A stretch of DNA of 64,000 nt from Batillaria attramentaria (Eukaryota; Mollusca; Gastropoda; Batillariidae): NCBI GenBank assembly GCA_018292915.2, contig JACVVK020000292.1, forward strand, positions 207,501 to 271,500, in the 5' to 3' direction. A model generated the notes under the pieces. The model worked only from the letters and a program-made list of their open reading frames with translations, made no database searches and was not told the origin of the DNA. How positions within the stretch are numbered: the first letter of the stretch is position 1; each line of letters starts with the position of its first letter. The translations under genes were made by a program, and so were the position numbers. Positions 49,862 to 62,222 of the stretch are shown here, piece by piece.

Positions 49862-50223
49862 CCTGAGCCTGCATGTAAAACTCGAGGTTAATCTAACCCA
49901 CGACTACTGGCCTAACCCAGAGTAAGACAGACCCAAAAATAAAATCAAATTTTAAAAAAGGAAGCGAAGAAAGAAGAAAAATTCTTTTATAACGGCATAT
50001 TCACTTTGCCGGAATGGACCCCCTTCTGATTTAAAACAAAACAGCAACAGAATATTTGTGACCCTCCACCACGAAATGAGTCGTCTTGTAACATGAACAA
50101 ATAGCACAAGAAGACTCATTTCGTGGTGGAGGGTCACATTTAACCCGAGAGTCAGTTTAGTTTGAGGTTAGGCCTTAACCCGGGGCTAAAATCCCTTACC
50201 TCGACTTTTACCTGCGGGCCCTG
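49862..50223 (+). mobile_element. GGGCCC-ended MITE, copy 2, with nested foldback
   Basis: Left tip GCATGTAAAACTCGAGGTTA, right tip TCGACTTTTACCTGCGGGCC. Longer than the other copies because an 82-bp hairpin element (50057-50138) has inserted. Confidence 0.65.
50057..50138. mobile_element. Perfect foldback mini-element
   Basis: TGTGACCCTCCACCACGAAA at the left is the exact complement of the right end. The perfect arms are 26 bp, extending to about 33 bp with one mismatch around a loop of about 16 bases. No coding. Confidence 0.7.
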
Positions 50224-50340
50224 GTGACAGTTATGTGAGACTTTCTCATGGCCGAGTGAGAACGTTACCATGAACACCACCACTACGCTCCATCGAAAGA
50301 AAGTACTCTCTCTCTCTCTCGTCAGTAGACCGCCCCCCGC

Positions 50341-50373
<33 letters not shown>

Positions 50374-50443
50374 ACCTCACCCTAAAAGAAACTATCTTTT
50401 GTTTATTCGTCAATGCCGAGCCTCTCTCTTTCTCTGTAGCCAG

Positions 50444-50479
<36 letters not shown>

Positions 50480-50934
50480 AAAACCGAAAAAAAGGCAGTA
50501 CATGACTAGTTTAAACATCTTTTCAGTACGGCAGTTATCCAACCCACCTCCCCTCCCCCGCGGCACTACGCACCTAGGTAATAGGCGCGTGGGACTCGTG
50601 CTGAAAGGCTGTAATTACATGATCGGGCTGGACAAAGCGGGGCTGGGCAGAGCTAAAAGCCTACACAATACACAACGCTTAAGCCATCGCCCAATGAGCC
50701 GTCTCCATCTTTTCGGCGAGCGATATTAAAACTTCAACCAAACAGTCAACCATTCATCAATCCAGCCAACCAATCTGCAAACCAGCCGACCAAATGCAGG
50801 TTGTCAATTCGCACCTGTATAGGTATCTTGGATGGTACGCCTTTACCACTGTGATTTGTCAACAATAATTTGATGGTGAATGCATAACCTATTGCTGGTG
50901 TCCACTTATGACACATGATTTTTAATGTTTCCAA

Positions 50935-51410
50935 CATGGTTGGTCATGAAACATTCGAGTTTAAGCATTACAAAGATAATTTATCGATCCATAGTCTAGG
51001 TTCCCAAATTGAACTTTCAGTTTGTGTCTGGTCGGTTCCCAGATTAAACCTCCTGTTTGTGTCTGCGTGAATGTTCCCTCATCACATCAACAATTTGTGT
51101 CCAACATGCACCCCTCTGTATATCCTATAGCCTTCCACATACAAGGAAAATCACTATATGAAAACGTTTTCAGCATGGTTGGTAAAGGACAAACTCGGTT
51201 TAAAGGATTACAAAAGTTGATTTATCGTGTTATTGTCAATGTTCCCGGATTGAATCTGCAGTTTGTGTCTGCTCGGTTCCCAGAGTACACCTACTGTTTG
51301 TGTCAGTCTGGACGTTCCTTTATCACATCAAAAATTTGTGTCCAAAATAAAACCCCTCTGTATATCTGAAAGTATTTGACTTACAAGAAAGATCGATATA
51401 TATTAATATG
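50935..51410 (+). repeat. Tandem duplication, about 235-bp unit
   Basis: CAGTTTGTGTCTG(G/C)TCGGTTCCCAG, AACACATC-type and CCCCTCTGTATATC segments recur between about 51010 and 51370. Loosely like the 30.6-31.6 kb array (GGACGTTCC, TTTGTGTCC). Confidence 0.5.
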
Positions 51411-51535
51411 GCTTAAGGTACCCTGTCTCAGGAAATATAACGCAAATTTGAAAAGACGCATAATTTAAGGCATGTTCCTTTATTACACCAACGATTCGTA
51501 GGACGAATGTTCCCACATCACACAAAAGACATGGA

Positions 51536-51675
<140 letters not shown>

Positions 51676-51771
51676 GCTCCTAGAGCTCATTAGAACAGGC
51701 GCTCTAAAATTCGTCATTATTATTATTATCATTATACACATTGATTCACTGGTTACTAATAGATAATAGAG

Positions 51772-52279
51772 TGAGGCAATTACGAAATACGAGATAAGCG
51801 GACTGTTGATCTGTTCATGTTGTATGGCTCAGCATCCCGTGTTGTATAAAACCCGGATTTCCTTAACACCGCCCAGCTCAAACTTAAAGTGCATGTAGCA
51901 CAAATCTTCATGTATACGTGTGGCTGATTTGGTGAAATCTACGCACAATTTCTTTGAAGGAAGTCACTGCAGCCTTTATTGTCAGTTGAAATTGTGCTGC
52001 GGTTTTGTTTTCTGTCAAAGTTTAAAAGGCAGTTTTCAAGAATATAGTCTTTTTATAGATTTTCAAGAAAATCACCCTATTATTTTATCACAGGAGCATT
52101 AATTTTAGCCCCGCGGAAAAAGACAAGACTCAGCTAGCGACTATGACTGTCTCCACTACATTTTTTTTTTCTTGGAAAAAGCGACGGTGCATGAAGTGAA
52201 ACTGTATTTGAATGAACTGTGGTTTTCAATTTCATGCAACACACGCACGCACGCACGCAGGCACGCACGCACACGCACG

Positions 52280-52334
<55 letters not shown>

Positions 52335-52957
52335 TTTAACTGATTTATTACTCAAACTCAACAGTTTTGCATATATGCACCGACAAAAACCAAAAAAAAA
52401 CCCAAAAATACTGTCACACGCACCAACGTGAAACCAGTGTGGAGGTTTGCAAATAAAATGAGTGGCTAACAGCAGTAGACTTTCGCTGTTCACAGTCTAC
52501 AGTTCAGCCCGAAAATCACTTGCTCTCTGGCGCACAGCACGGTTTAGCACGCTCGCTACCTCAGGTTTGGCGTGGAGTTTTCGGGCTGAAGCGTGATCAG
52601 TGTTCCAAATTCTTGGGTGTTGTTCAGTATGTTCACCCTAGAACGCATTTCATTTTGGCTTGAATTGATCGCCTCGTACGAATATTGTTGGTGGTCCAAA
52701 CATGTTTATTCTCGGGTTTTTCCAGTTCAATTTTAAGTTCAAGTTTATTATTTTTGGACCCCATTGGGGCATATGAAGAAAACACACAACAACAACAACA
52801 AGAACAAAACCCCCCATAAAGTTACGCATAACAAAAAGCAAACGACAAAAACAAAATACATGGGACACCCGGTCACGTCGTTGCAGCTTTTCTCATTAGA
52901 ACACTGTCATACGAGTGGTGCTGATCCAGACAAGGCGTCAGCAAGGCAGAACAAGTT
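51772..52957. other. Gene C downstream region, no other gene
   Basis: Nothing recognisable besides the GCAC/CA tract at 52240-52330 and (CAA)n at 52786-52803. No poly(A) signal could be assigned with confidence. Confidence 0.45.
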
Positions 52958-54937
52958 TCATTCCCCTCCTGACGACTGGTCACAGCGCTTGCAGCAGGGA
53001 AGGGTTTGTGCGTACGCCTGTTTGTAGGACGTGTTCATGGCGCCGTAGATGATCCAGTTGATGGCGCTGTTCACACACAGGAGCAGAGTTGCCGCCGCCA
53101 CCACCTCGGCAGGAAGTCCGACCACGGAGTCCACGAAGGCCACAGCAGCGTACTGGATAAACAACACGAAGAGAACGATAGAGACGACGAGAAGAGAGCG
53201 GATCAGTCTTTTCTCCGCTGACGACACTGCTTCTGCGTTGAGTCCATCCGTATCTTCATCCGTACGTGAAGGCGATTGACCATTCTCGTCTCCCACAGGT
53301 GTGTTTGCTTGGGTCTGCTTTGCGGCGTTAGAAGTGATGGCAATACTGCTTCCTGAAAGCGAGAATAATGTTAATGTCTTGTTTGTCGTGGGGCAGAGTT
53401 TCCTAACGGTGTTGTCCGGCCTAGGTCCGTCCGGTACCGTGTCGGGTTTGCTAGAGCATGCGCAGTTCTCAGTTTCGCTTTGGCAAGCACTTCCGGTGTC
53501 CGTACACTTAAGATCAGAGACGACCTCATTACTCACATTCACAGACATTCGAAATGCATCATCTTCCACGCATGCTCCAGCCTTCCTGTTCCTTCTGGCC
53601 GCTCTAACGCAAGCGTATTTACTGATTCCCATTTTCTTCTTGAACTTTCCCCACCGGCGAAAAATGGCGAAGTTCAGGAACGCGACCAAAATGGCTAACA
53701 CCACAAGCACTGCTGCCATGGCAAAGCTGTTTTTTCCTCGGCCGATACAAGCGTGCGCCTTTTTGTCAAACTTGAAAGGCGTCAGCCATCCCACAAGCGA
53801 CGGGGTGTTGACCAGGATGCTTAAAACCCACAGGCACAGGCAGATACAGAGGTTCTTTTTCACAGAGAAGCACATGTCAAACCGGTGACTGTGACACACC
53901 CTCATGTAACGGTTACAGGATATCGCCACCAGGCTCATCAGAGACACGTAGAAACACACGGTCACGATGTAACCACACACACTGGAGAATAAAGAACAAG
54001 AGTTTCAGAATCAAATGGTCTCCTGGGTGGGGGATGGGGGTGGGGGTTGGGTGGGGGGGGCGGCGTAGAATGGGAAACAAGCATACAATGCATGAAGCCA
54101 AAAATTGAGTGATGCTGTTGCAGCCCGAATTTTCTATACTATGTCAACATATGACAAAACAAACAAAATAGAAAGCGAGAAAACCGAGCAAAGTAAAGCA
54201 ACCAAAACCCCAACCAACCAACCAACCAACCAACCAACCAACCAAACAAACAAACAAACAAACAAAAACGAAAACCAACAACAATAAGAACAAAACCAAA
54301 TAGACCAAAATCAAGACAAAGCAAAGAAACGAACAACAAAAAGTTTTAAAAACACAGAACAAACAACAACAAACAAACAAAGCAAAACAACAAACAAATA
54401 AAGGAGCAGGGAAAAAAAACAATGACAAAACAAAAAAGAGAAAACAAGCAACAAACAAGGGTGGGTGTTGGGGGTTTAATGTCCTTTTCCACCACATACG
54501 GGTGATATCAAAGACGGAGCAAGGATGAAAATATTTGGCCCCAGCCGGGATACGAACTCACGACCCGAGCATTAGAAGTCCAGCGCTCTACCATTCGGCC
54601 ACCCCGGCTCCCCCTAGCAACAATCAAAGAAACAAACCAACAAACAAACCCAAACCCGAAGCTGTACCAACCTGCAATGCACCTCACTGTGCACGGGATG
54701 GTAACCCAGTACAAGGTCCAGAAGGACGTGAGGTATGGCCACACTGACAATCAGCAGGTCCGCCACCGTCAGACTGGCGATGAAGACGTTGTGTGCCTGC
54801 CATAGAGGGCGGTATCTACACAGCACCACAAGCAGAAGCCCGTTGCCAAGGACACCAGACAGGAACACACCGACTCCGAGCAACAGAAAGAGGTAAGTGG
54901 CGGCTGGATGGAACTTTTCTCCCACATAGTCGGCCAT
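52958..54937 (-). CDS. Gene C: two-exon rhodopsin-like GPCR with long third intracellular loop
   Basis: Exon 1 is 54937-54672 with donor GT just below it; exon 2 is 53981-52958 after a ttctccag acceptor. The product is 429 aa. The start MADYVGEKFHP aligns with the MAEYVGE of the paralogues. It has the same exon length and phase-2 intron as A, B and D, but codon 89 is Ser rather than Arg. NRY is at 112-114, Trp in TM4 near 140, Cys in loop 2 near 167, and NWIIY at 397-401. ICL3 runs about 198-345, roughly twice that of A and B, and is rich in Ser, Thr, Asn and Lys; it may hold phosphorylation or coupling sites (inference). Of the four it is the most divergent in TM1, the TM2 end and TM3 (VCGYIVTVCF). 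The 690-bp intron holds an A-rich (AACC/AAAC) tract and a SINE. Ligand unknown. Confidence 0.85.
54461..54615 (-). mobile_element. SINE S3 in gene C intron
   Basis: GGGTGGGTGTTGGGGGTTTA at the left and CATTCGGCCACCCCGGCTCC at the right. Ends about 56 bp from the gene C exon 1 donor site. Confidence 0.7.
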
Positions 54938-55654
54938 CAGAACTTCAGATTAGAGTTTTACTTCCTGTGAGAATTCACATTCAAGCACCATTGCCTTGGA
55001 CTTTTCATCATAAGTATATATCTTAGCAGATTACTTCTCAAAACCAGGGCATTCACATCCGTTTTCTCATCGGGAGAGTGTTCACCATGTTTTCTACGAA
55101 CCACGCTGTGAGCGCACTAACACAGGAATCTTCTCTAGACACTCAGTTAGACGAATTTCATTTCCCAGAAGTCTGAGTGTTCGCGAACCAGACAAACAAT
55201 GTTGTAGACTTCATACTACACTTGCGCTAGCTGTTAATACGCTGCAGTCTGCATTGTGTCCTTCTTCAACAAAAAATATTATCTATATTTACAAGCGATG
55301 GTCCCAACATCAGAGAAATAAACAGAACAAACTTAAGACGTAAAACTCAGCAACAAGAAAATGGCCGAGTCGCTGATTTCCACAGCGCTGACACTAAGCT
55401 GCTCGCACAACTCACACTATTCAGTTCAGAACTTAGCCAACATCATCCCTCTCAAAACTGAGGTGGTCTGCGTGCTGTGCTCCAGGGAGCACGATATATT
55501 TCGCCGGCCTCAGTGCTAAACTGTGCTGTTTAAAAACCTTCCTGCTCTGTGCTGAACATCCGCAAGTGAACAGGGTCAGAACTCTTAGTGGGTTTCCTGA
55601 TGAGTCGCTGGGGCGACACGCTTAGTCTCGTGTACAGAAAAGGAAACTGTGCTG
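54938..55654 (-). promoter_or_regulatory. Immediate upstream region of gene C
   Basis: Sequence between the gene C ATG and the 100-bp array. No match to the B/D promoter block and no clear TATA box. Confidence 0.3.
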
Positions 55655-56580
55655 TGAAAGGAATGAAGGATATGAGCACTCGCGTAACTACAGCATGTTA
55701 CTTGGTGAGTCATATGTTACAGGCGCACATTTGCCTAGGTATCTGTTACAAGGGTGAAAAAAACTGAAGAATGTGAGCACTTGCGTAACTACAGCATGCT
55801 GCTTGGTGAGTCATATGTTACAGGCACACATTTGCCTAGGTATCTGTTACACATGTGATGGGAATGGATGATACGAGCACTTGCGTAACTACAGCATGCT
55901 GCTTGGTGAGTCATATGTTACAGGCACACATTTGCCTAGGTATCTGTTACACATGTGATGGGAATGGATGATACGAGCACTTGCGTAACTACAGCATGCT
56001 GCTTGGTGAGTCATATGTTACAGGCGCACATTTGCCTAGGTATCTGTTACACATGTGAAAGGAATGAAGGATACGAGCACTCGCGTAACACAGCATGTTG
56101 CTTGGTGAGTCATATGTTGATAGGCACACAGTTGCCTAGGTATCTGTTACAAGGGTGAAAAAATGAAGAATGTGAGCACTCGCGTAACTACAGCCTGTTG
56201 CTTGGTGAGTCATAATTATGTTACAGGCACACATTTGCCTAGGTATCTGTTTCGCAAGTGAAAAGAATGAAGGATATGAGCACTCGCGTAACTATATAAG
56301 CTTATATACATCTTGTAGCTTGGTGAATCACCTGTTGATAGGCACACAGTTGCCTAGGTATCTGTTACAAGGGTGAAAAAAAAGAAGAATGTGAGCACTC
56401 GCGTAACTGCAGCATGTTGCTTGGTGAGTCATATGTTACAGGCACACATTTGCCTAGGTATCTGTTTCGCAAGTGAAAGGAATGAAGGATATGAGCACTT
56501 GCGTAACTATATATATATATATATACAGCGTGTTACTTGGTGAATCACCTGTTGATAGGCACACAGGCGTAAGGACATGC
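55655..56580 (+). repeat. 100-bp tandem array with AP-1-like sites, upstream of gene C
   Basis: About nine copies of a roughly 100-bp unit: GAGCACTCGCGTAACTACAG, TTGGTGAGTCATATGTTACA, TTTGCCTAGGTATCTGTTAC. TGAGTCAT occurs at 55706, 55807, 55907, 56007, 56106, 56205 and 56425; two copies have TGAATCAC. It begins about 720 bp upstream of the gene C ATG. Confidence 0.85.
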
Positions 56581-56598
56581 AAATGAACGACCCCACTC

Positions 56599-56872
56599 CT
56601 GGGCCCGTATGTAAAACTCGAGGTTAATTTAACCCACGGCTACGGACCTAACCCAGACTAGGACAAAAGAAACCCGAAAACAAAATTAAATTTAAAAAAA
56701 AAGAAGCGAAGAAAGAAAGACAAAAATCCTTCTATAACGGCATAGGCATCTTGCTGGGAAATGACCCGCTTCCTGATTAAAAATAAAATAAAATTAAGAG
56801 CTAGTTTAGTTCGAGGTTAGACTCTAACCCGGGGCTGAACTCCCTAACCCCGACTTTTACATACGGGCCCTG
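56599..56872 (+). mobile_element. GGGCCC-ended MITE, copy 3
   Basis: GGGCCCGTATGTAAAACTCG at 56601, with its complementary tip ATACGGGCCC at 56861-56870. Same interior as the other copies. Lies between genes C and D. Confidence 0.7.
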
Positions 56873-57019
56873 TCAGTCGAAAGTGCCGAGCCAACAGAAT
56901 TCAGCCAATCGCGTCCCGCGGAATAATGAGCACAGCACATGGCCTGGTCTGGCAAGCTTTTTGTCAGACACTGGAACGTGGGAAGCACGTCTAGTTTCAC
57001 ATAACTGAAACTGCTTTAT

Positions 57020-57093
<74 letters not shown>

Positions 57094-57714
57094 CTTGGTA
57101 GAAATACAGCAAAACTAGTTGGGAGTAATAACAGGGCATGTTCACGAATTTTAAAGGAAATGATGGCTCAACTGAATATATACACCTAATACAGGTACGT
57201 TTTGCGATGTGAAAAGGAAGTGATTTTTTTTTAAAGTGTATTGAAACAAAAGAAAATAGACGACTCCACTCTTGTCAATCAAAGGGGGCGAGCCCCCAGA
57301 ATTCAGTCAATCGAATGTCGCTGCATGAAGAGCACAACACATTTTTTTTTGTGCAAGACACTATGTACAAAGAGGGAATTAAGCACATGATTTGACTGAA
57401 ACGTGGCAAGAAAACAGTAAGTCTATTGACGTCATATTGAGGAAAAAGACCATGGCGTCAATCCCTTTCATTTTGCAATCACCCTTTTTTTTTATTAACA
57501 AAATGACGTCATGGACGTACTGTGTTTTGCCAACACACGACAGAGTAAAGGGGCGGGGATTTGTACTCCGTTGACTGACGAGTGGATTCGTCTATTGCCC
57601 AAAGCCAACATTTGAATACAGAAAACAGAACACTTTGTATGTAGAGAACCATCGTCGACACTGCTAAAATGGCGCATACTCTACTCGCACGATCTTCAAG
57701 TATACAGGTAAATG
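56873..57714. other. Gene D 3' side, (GT)n
   Basis: (GT)n at 57024-57092. No match to the gene B 3' flank and no gene. Confidence 0.5.
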
Positions 57715-60471
57715 TCATCCGGAACGAGCACACCGCTTGCAGCAGGGCAGGATGTGTGCGTACGCTTGTCTGTAGGACGTGTTCATGGCGCCATAGATGA
57801 TCCAGTTGACGGCGCTGTTAGCTGCCAGCAGAATAGAAGCCGCCTCTACCAGTTCGGCCGGAACTCCATACACGGAGTCTAGTGCAGAAACAACGGCGTA
57901 CTGCAAAAACAGCACAAAGAGAACAATAGAGATGACGAGAAGAGAGCGGATTAGAGTTTTTTCAGCTGATGTCAAAGTGTGTGTATTCCTTCGTCCCGCC
58001 CTACGAGAAGATGTGTCCTCTGTCTTTTTCATCGTGTGTGGGGCTCTGCTGTCTTGCCCGAAGATCGTAGATGATTGCTCTTGGGTTGCCGGAACTTCTG
58101 CCGAAGGTGATGGTGCTGTTTTTGTCGTGACGTCCAAATTTTCGGTAGAAGAATCCGGGAAAGATTCACCAGGGCTGACAGAGACAGTCTGAGAAGATTC
58201 TGCGAAGTTCGCTTCGTGTGAAATCCCGCTGTCTGTAGCACTTCCGGTATGCGTGGTGAGATTAGACTGGTTCGCGACCGCTGCTATTTCTAGGTCACGG
58301 TTCTCATTCTCGGTTCCAGACTCAACACTTTCATCATTCGCCTGAAACGTGATGATATTTTTACTGTTGTTGATCCTAAGCCGTTGACTTGACTTCCTCC
58401 AGTAACAGAAGATAGCGCAGTTGCAAAAACTGATGAGGAGAACAGACAGCACCAGCAGCGTTGGGAAAACAGTGCCGTCGACGCGTCTATCTCCACGCTT
58501 TAAACAAGCATGCGCCTTTTCGTTGAATTTGAATGTAGGAAGCCATCCGGTCACAGAAGGAATGGTGACTACGATACCCAGCGTCCAGAGACACAGGCAG
58601 ATGATGACGTTTTTCCTCAGAGAGAACCAAGCGAAGAAGCGTTGAGTGTGGCAAACCCTCATGTAGCGGTTGAGGGAGATACCGACAAGACTCATTACAG
58701 AAACGTAGCAGCTGGCAGTCAAAATACAGGCATTCACTCTGTGGAAAAAAAAGTCACCGTTAACTCATCTGTATTCCAGGGCTCGCATGTAAAACTCGAA
58801 GTTAATTTAACCCACGGCTACGGGCCTAACCCAGACTAGGACAAAAGAAACCCCAAAACAAAATTGAATCCAAAAAAGCGAATAAAGGAATAAAAAAAAT
58901 CCTTCTAAATATATAACGGCTTAGGCACCATGGTTAAATGGACCCGCTTCCTGAAAAAAAAACAAAAAACAACAACTAACAACAATAACAGAAAATTTAA
59001 CCCCACAGCTAGTTTAGTTCGAGGTTAGACTTTAACCCGGGGCTAAAATCCCTAACCTCGACTTTTACATGCGGGCCCTGTACGCTCGAAATACTCTATC
59101 GTGATGATTAGTACAGCTCTTAGCGCAATACAATGTTGTTTATACTTCGCGCGAGCGGTCGAACGTTCAAATTCTACCACTGTTGTTACACTGTTGAAGC
59201 GCTTATTAGTGTTGTCTCCGCGTCGTCGAGCACCTTCTGTTGGCTCCGTGCCAGCATTACAGACGTTGTCACTGCGCAAGTGTCTAAGTGGTAAGATGTT
59301 ACGCGTGGAGATGTGTTGAAGAGCCCGTCGTCTTATCGAGGCAGAACGATGACACACAGTCGAACACTTCCTCACGTAGCGAGTTCTTATAGACTGCGTG
59401 TTAGTCTCTCACTCACAGAAGACACGTGAGCGCGTAGAAAAGTTATAACCGTGTGGAGTTTATTACAGCTCTTCTCTGGTGTTACACTGCACTTTCTAGC
59501 TTCGCATAATTATACAAGCTTCTCTCGTGCACACCTACACTCAAACATCTCAGGGCCTTATAGGCAGACACAGCATTCCAGCACATTCCGAACGACTAAA
59601 ATAGACGAACCAATCAAAAATCAGAACGTGAATCACCTTATTACTATTTTAGAACATAAGAAGAACCCAGAATAACCAAGTACCTGCCCGCCGAACCTAG
59701 GCGCGTTATATAACACCTTCTAATGGTAAACAAGTCATAACAAAGCGATTTGCACGAAATTTCCGAGCGACTCAGCTCTAGGCCCTAAGTGCATACCGCC
59801 GCCCGAGGCGAAATAGCTACAGTCAAAACTAGGTCACCACTTCTCGAATACTCGTGATAACAATTAGAAACTTCTGGGTCACGGGAAACATATTTACATT
59901 ACTAAAACACAATATAAACTTAACGTAGCAACTTCTCTGTCTCACTAAAACTACAACAACAAAAAAACATTACAGCTGTTATCCTACAGCATACAAACAC
60001 AACACAAACAAAAGGCACAGCCACGCTCGTAACATAACATGATAGATACCACGAAAACAGCTCAGAACAATCCGGGAGCATAGTAATGGTAGCAGTAGCC
60101 GCTTTAACTGAAAATCTGTATGGCGGATTGATGAAGAAATCTGTCGTTGGAGGCTCATTATATAACCTCAAAATGTTCAAGACACAGGCAGAAAGAAAAA
60201 CATACCTGCAGTGCACCTCGTTTGCGACGGGATGATAACCCAGGATCAGGTCAAAGATGGTGGGCGCTATTCCAGTGCAGATGATCAAAAGATCTGCCAG
60301 AGCCAGACTGGCAATGAAGACGTTATGAGCCTGCCATAGTGGGCGGTATCTACCCAGCACCACCAGCAGAAGCCCGTTGCCAAGGACACCAGACAGAAGC
60401 ACCACGAAGCCCACTAGCACAAAAATCACTTTTGTCACTGGATGAAACGGTTCTCCGACGTATTCTGCCAT
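57715..60471 (-). CDS. Gene D: two-exon rhodopsin-like GPCR with long third intracellular loop
   Basis: Exon 1 is 60471-60206, donor GT just below it (gtatgt). Exon 2 is 58738-57715 after a ttttccacag acceptor. The product is 429 aa. Exon 1 is close to gene B through TM1, then diverges at the end of TM2 (IICTGIAPTIFDLILGYHP), which suggests selection or gene conversion limited to the first half (inference). Codon 89 is Arg, followed by VNACILTASCYVS, NRY at 112-114, a conserved TM4 Trp, a long Ser/Thr/Glu-rich ICL3 of about 145 aa, TM6 without CWxP, and NWIIY at about 400-404. The Cys-rich tail CCKRCARSG matches gene A exactly. The 1.47-kb intron contains a GGGCCC-type MITE and an LTR-like element. 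The upstream 240 bp is duplicated in front of gene B. Ligand unknown. Confidence 0.85.
58777..59080 (+). mobile_element. GGGCCC-ended MITE, copy 4, in gene D intron
   Basis: CAGGGCTCGCATGTAAAACT at the left, and ACTTTTACATGCGGGCCCTG at the right. Sits about 40 bp upstream of the gene D exon 2 acceptor. Confidence 0.7.
59480..60034 (-). mobile_element. LTR-like element in gene D intron (555 bp)
   Basis: Same TGTTAC/GTAACA ends as the 33.6-kb copy, with matching interior (CTGCCCGCCGAACCTAGGCG). No target duplication is evident. The 59100-59479 stretch downstream on its strand could be leftover internal sequence. Confidence 0.55.
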
Positions 60472-60712
60472 GTCCTTTTGATGAAAGTCCTCTTCCTTCG
60501 CTGTTTGCCCCTCTCTGTTACGTCAAGCTACAGTAAGTAGATTTGAAGAATGTATTTTTCTTCAGTTTCTTTATATATATATTTTTTAGTCACACGCCGC
60601 AGTAATATTCCTGGGTGGCAGACAGTTTCTAAAGAACCTAAAACTTAACAAAATCTTTGGAATGGAGTATGGCAAAGTTCAACGCAACACTTTGAAGGTT
60701 CTTCTACGGAGT
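60472..60712 (-). promoter_or_regulatory. Duplicated upstream (promoter/5'UTR) region of gene D
   Basis: Counterpart of the gene B upstream block, in inverted orientation relative to it. It includes a short TATATATATAT tract not present at B. The homology ends near 60712, where the B locus continues into the exon 1 relic and the D locus continues into unrelated sequence. Confidence 0.6.
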
Positions 60713-61028
60713 AAAACGACCAGCTTCGAGCGAGGTTTATAAACCCTTATAATGTTGTTGATTTTTGTTTCTGTGTGAGTCATTTGGAAAACCCGTCTCC
60801 CCCACACACCATAACTGTATGTACTGCGATTGCTATCACAGGAAAAACAAATGGTCAATGTCTAGAAAACATCCTGCTGATAAACATTCATTGCAAGTGC
60901 TGTAGTAGCCACAGGGGAAAAACCAATTAAATATCCTGGAACATCCTGCTACAAGGATGAGTCAGATTATTCGCCGAAGTGCGGCGAGTAGATCGCTCCA
61001 TCCTGTGTGACGAGTATACTCTATACCT

Positions 61029-61574
61029 GTTTGATTTTCTACTGCTAGTTGTATGTTTGATTTTCTACTGCTAGTTGTATGTTTGATTTTCTACTGCTAG
61101 TTGTATGTTTGATTTTCTACTGCTAGTTGTATGTTTGATTTTCTACTGCTAGTTGTATGTTTGATTTTCTACTGCTAGTTGTATGTTTGATTTTCTACTG
61201 CTAGTTGTATGTTTGATTTTCTACTGCTAGTTGTATGTTTGATTTTCTACTGCTAGTTGTATGTTTGATTTTCTACTGCTAGTTGTATGTTTGATTTTCT
61301 ACTGCTAGTTGTATGTTTGATTTTCTACTGCTACTTGTATGTTTGATTTTCTACTGCTAGTTGTATGTTTGATTTTCTACTGCTAGTTGTATGTTTGATT
61401 TTCTACTGCTAGTTGTATGTTTGATTTTCTACTGCTAGTTGTATGTTTGATTTTCTACTGCTAGTTGTATGTTTGATTTTCTACTGCTAGTTGTATATTT
61501 GATTTTCTACTGCTAGTTGTATGTTTGATTTTCTACTGCTAGTTGTATGTTTGATTTTCTACTGCTAGTTGTAT
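61029..61574 (+). repeat. 26-bp minisatellite, 21 near-perfect copies
   Basis: Unit GTTTGATTTTCTACTGCTAG plus TTGTAT, 546 bp in all. Only two single-base variants are seen (CTACTTGTAT near 61328, GTATATTTG near 61496). About 560 bp upstream of the gene D ATG. There are no spacers, so it is not CRISPR. Confidence 0.95.
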
Positions 61575-61688
61575 GTTCTGTACGTTTCTTTACTTGATTT
61601 CTACTGTTCTGGAGTGAATGGGCATAAGCATGCGCAAATGTGGACCTTTTTTTTTTTTTTTTTGATGCGATTGATTAAGTTTTTTTGG

Positions 61689-61689
<1 letters not shown>

Positions 61690-61756
<67 letters not shown>
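61690..61756 (+). repeat. (GT)n(GC)n
   Basis: Microsatellite preceded by a T run (61649-61666). Confidence 0.9.
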
Positions 61757-62052
61757 CTAATATAGATGTGAGCAAGTAGGCACATTTATCTATGTGCTAA
61801 TGTAAGAAGAAACGGTTGCTTTTATGTTACTGTGATCTGTTACTGTGCTCGGTATAGAGGTGGACGAGGAGACAGAACTATACGTATATGCGTCAATGTG
61901 AATAGTTTGTTGCTGTTGCTGACTAGTGTGCAGATTACAGACCACCTGTAGCCATGCTGGCTGAATGTATACATATATACACATATATGCCTGTACCCCT
62001 TGATGGGGTTTCTGGAAATAAAGAAAACTGTAGACTGTATACTGTTGTTGTG

Positions 62053-62222
62053 GGGGGAGCCGGGGTAGCTGAATGGTAGAGCGTTGGACTTTTAATGCTC
62101 GAGTCGTGAGTCCGACTTTCGGCTCGGGCCAGATATTTGTATTGGCCTTTTCCCCGTTGCCCCGTCTTTGATTTCACCGATACGCGGTGGAAAAAGGAGG
62201 TTAAACTCTCAAATACCCACCC
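62053..62222 (+). mobile_element. SINE S3
   Basis: GGGGAGCCGGGGTAGCTGAA head, GACTTTTAATGCTCGAGTCG, body CCGTCTTTGATTTCACCGAT, end near CAAATACCCACCCC. Confidence 0.65.

Noticed and set aside
59920..60205. Continuing the gene D first exon into YVFLSACVLNILR and beyond
   Set aside because: A consensus donor follows codon 88, as in the paralogues, and the read-through enters an LTR-like repeat.
61029..61574. CRISPR array
   Set aside because: The 26-bp units are contiguous without spacers, and the genome is eukaryotic.
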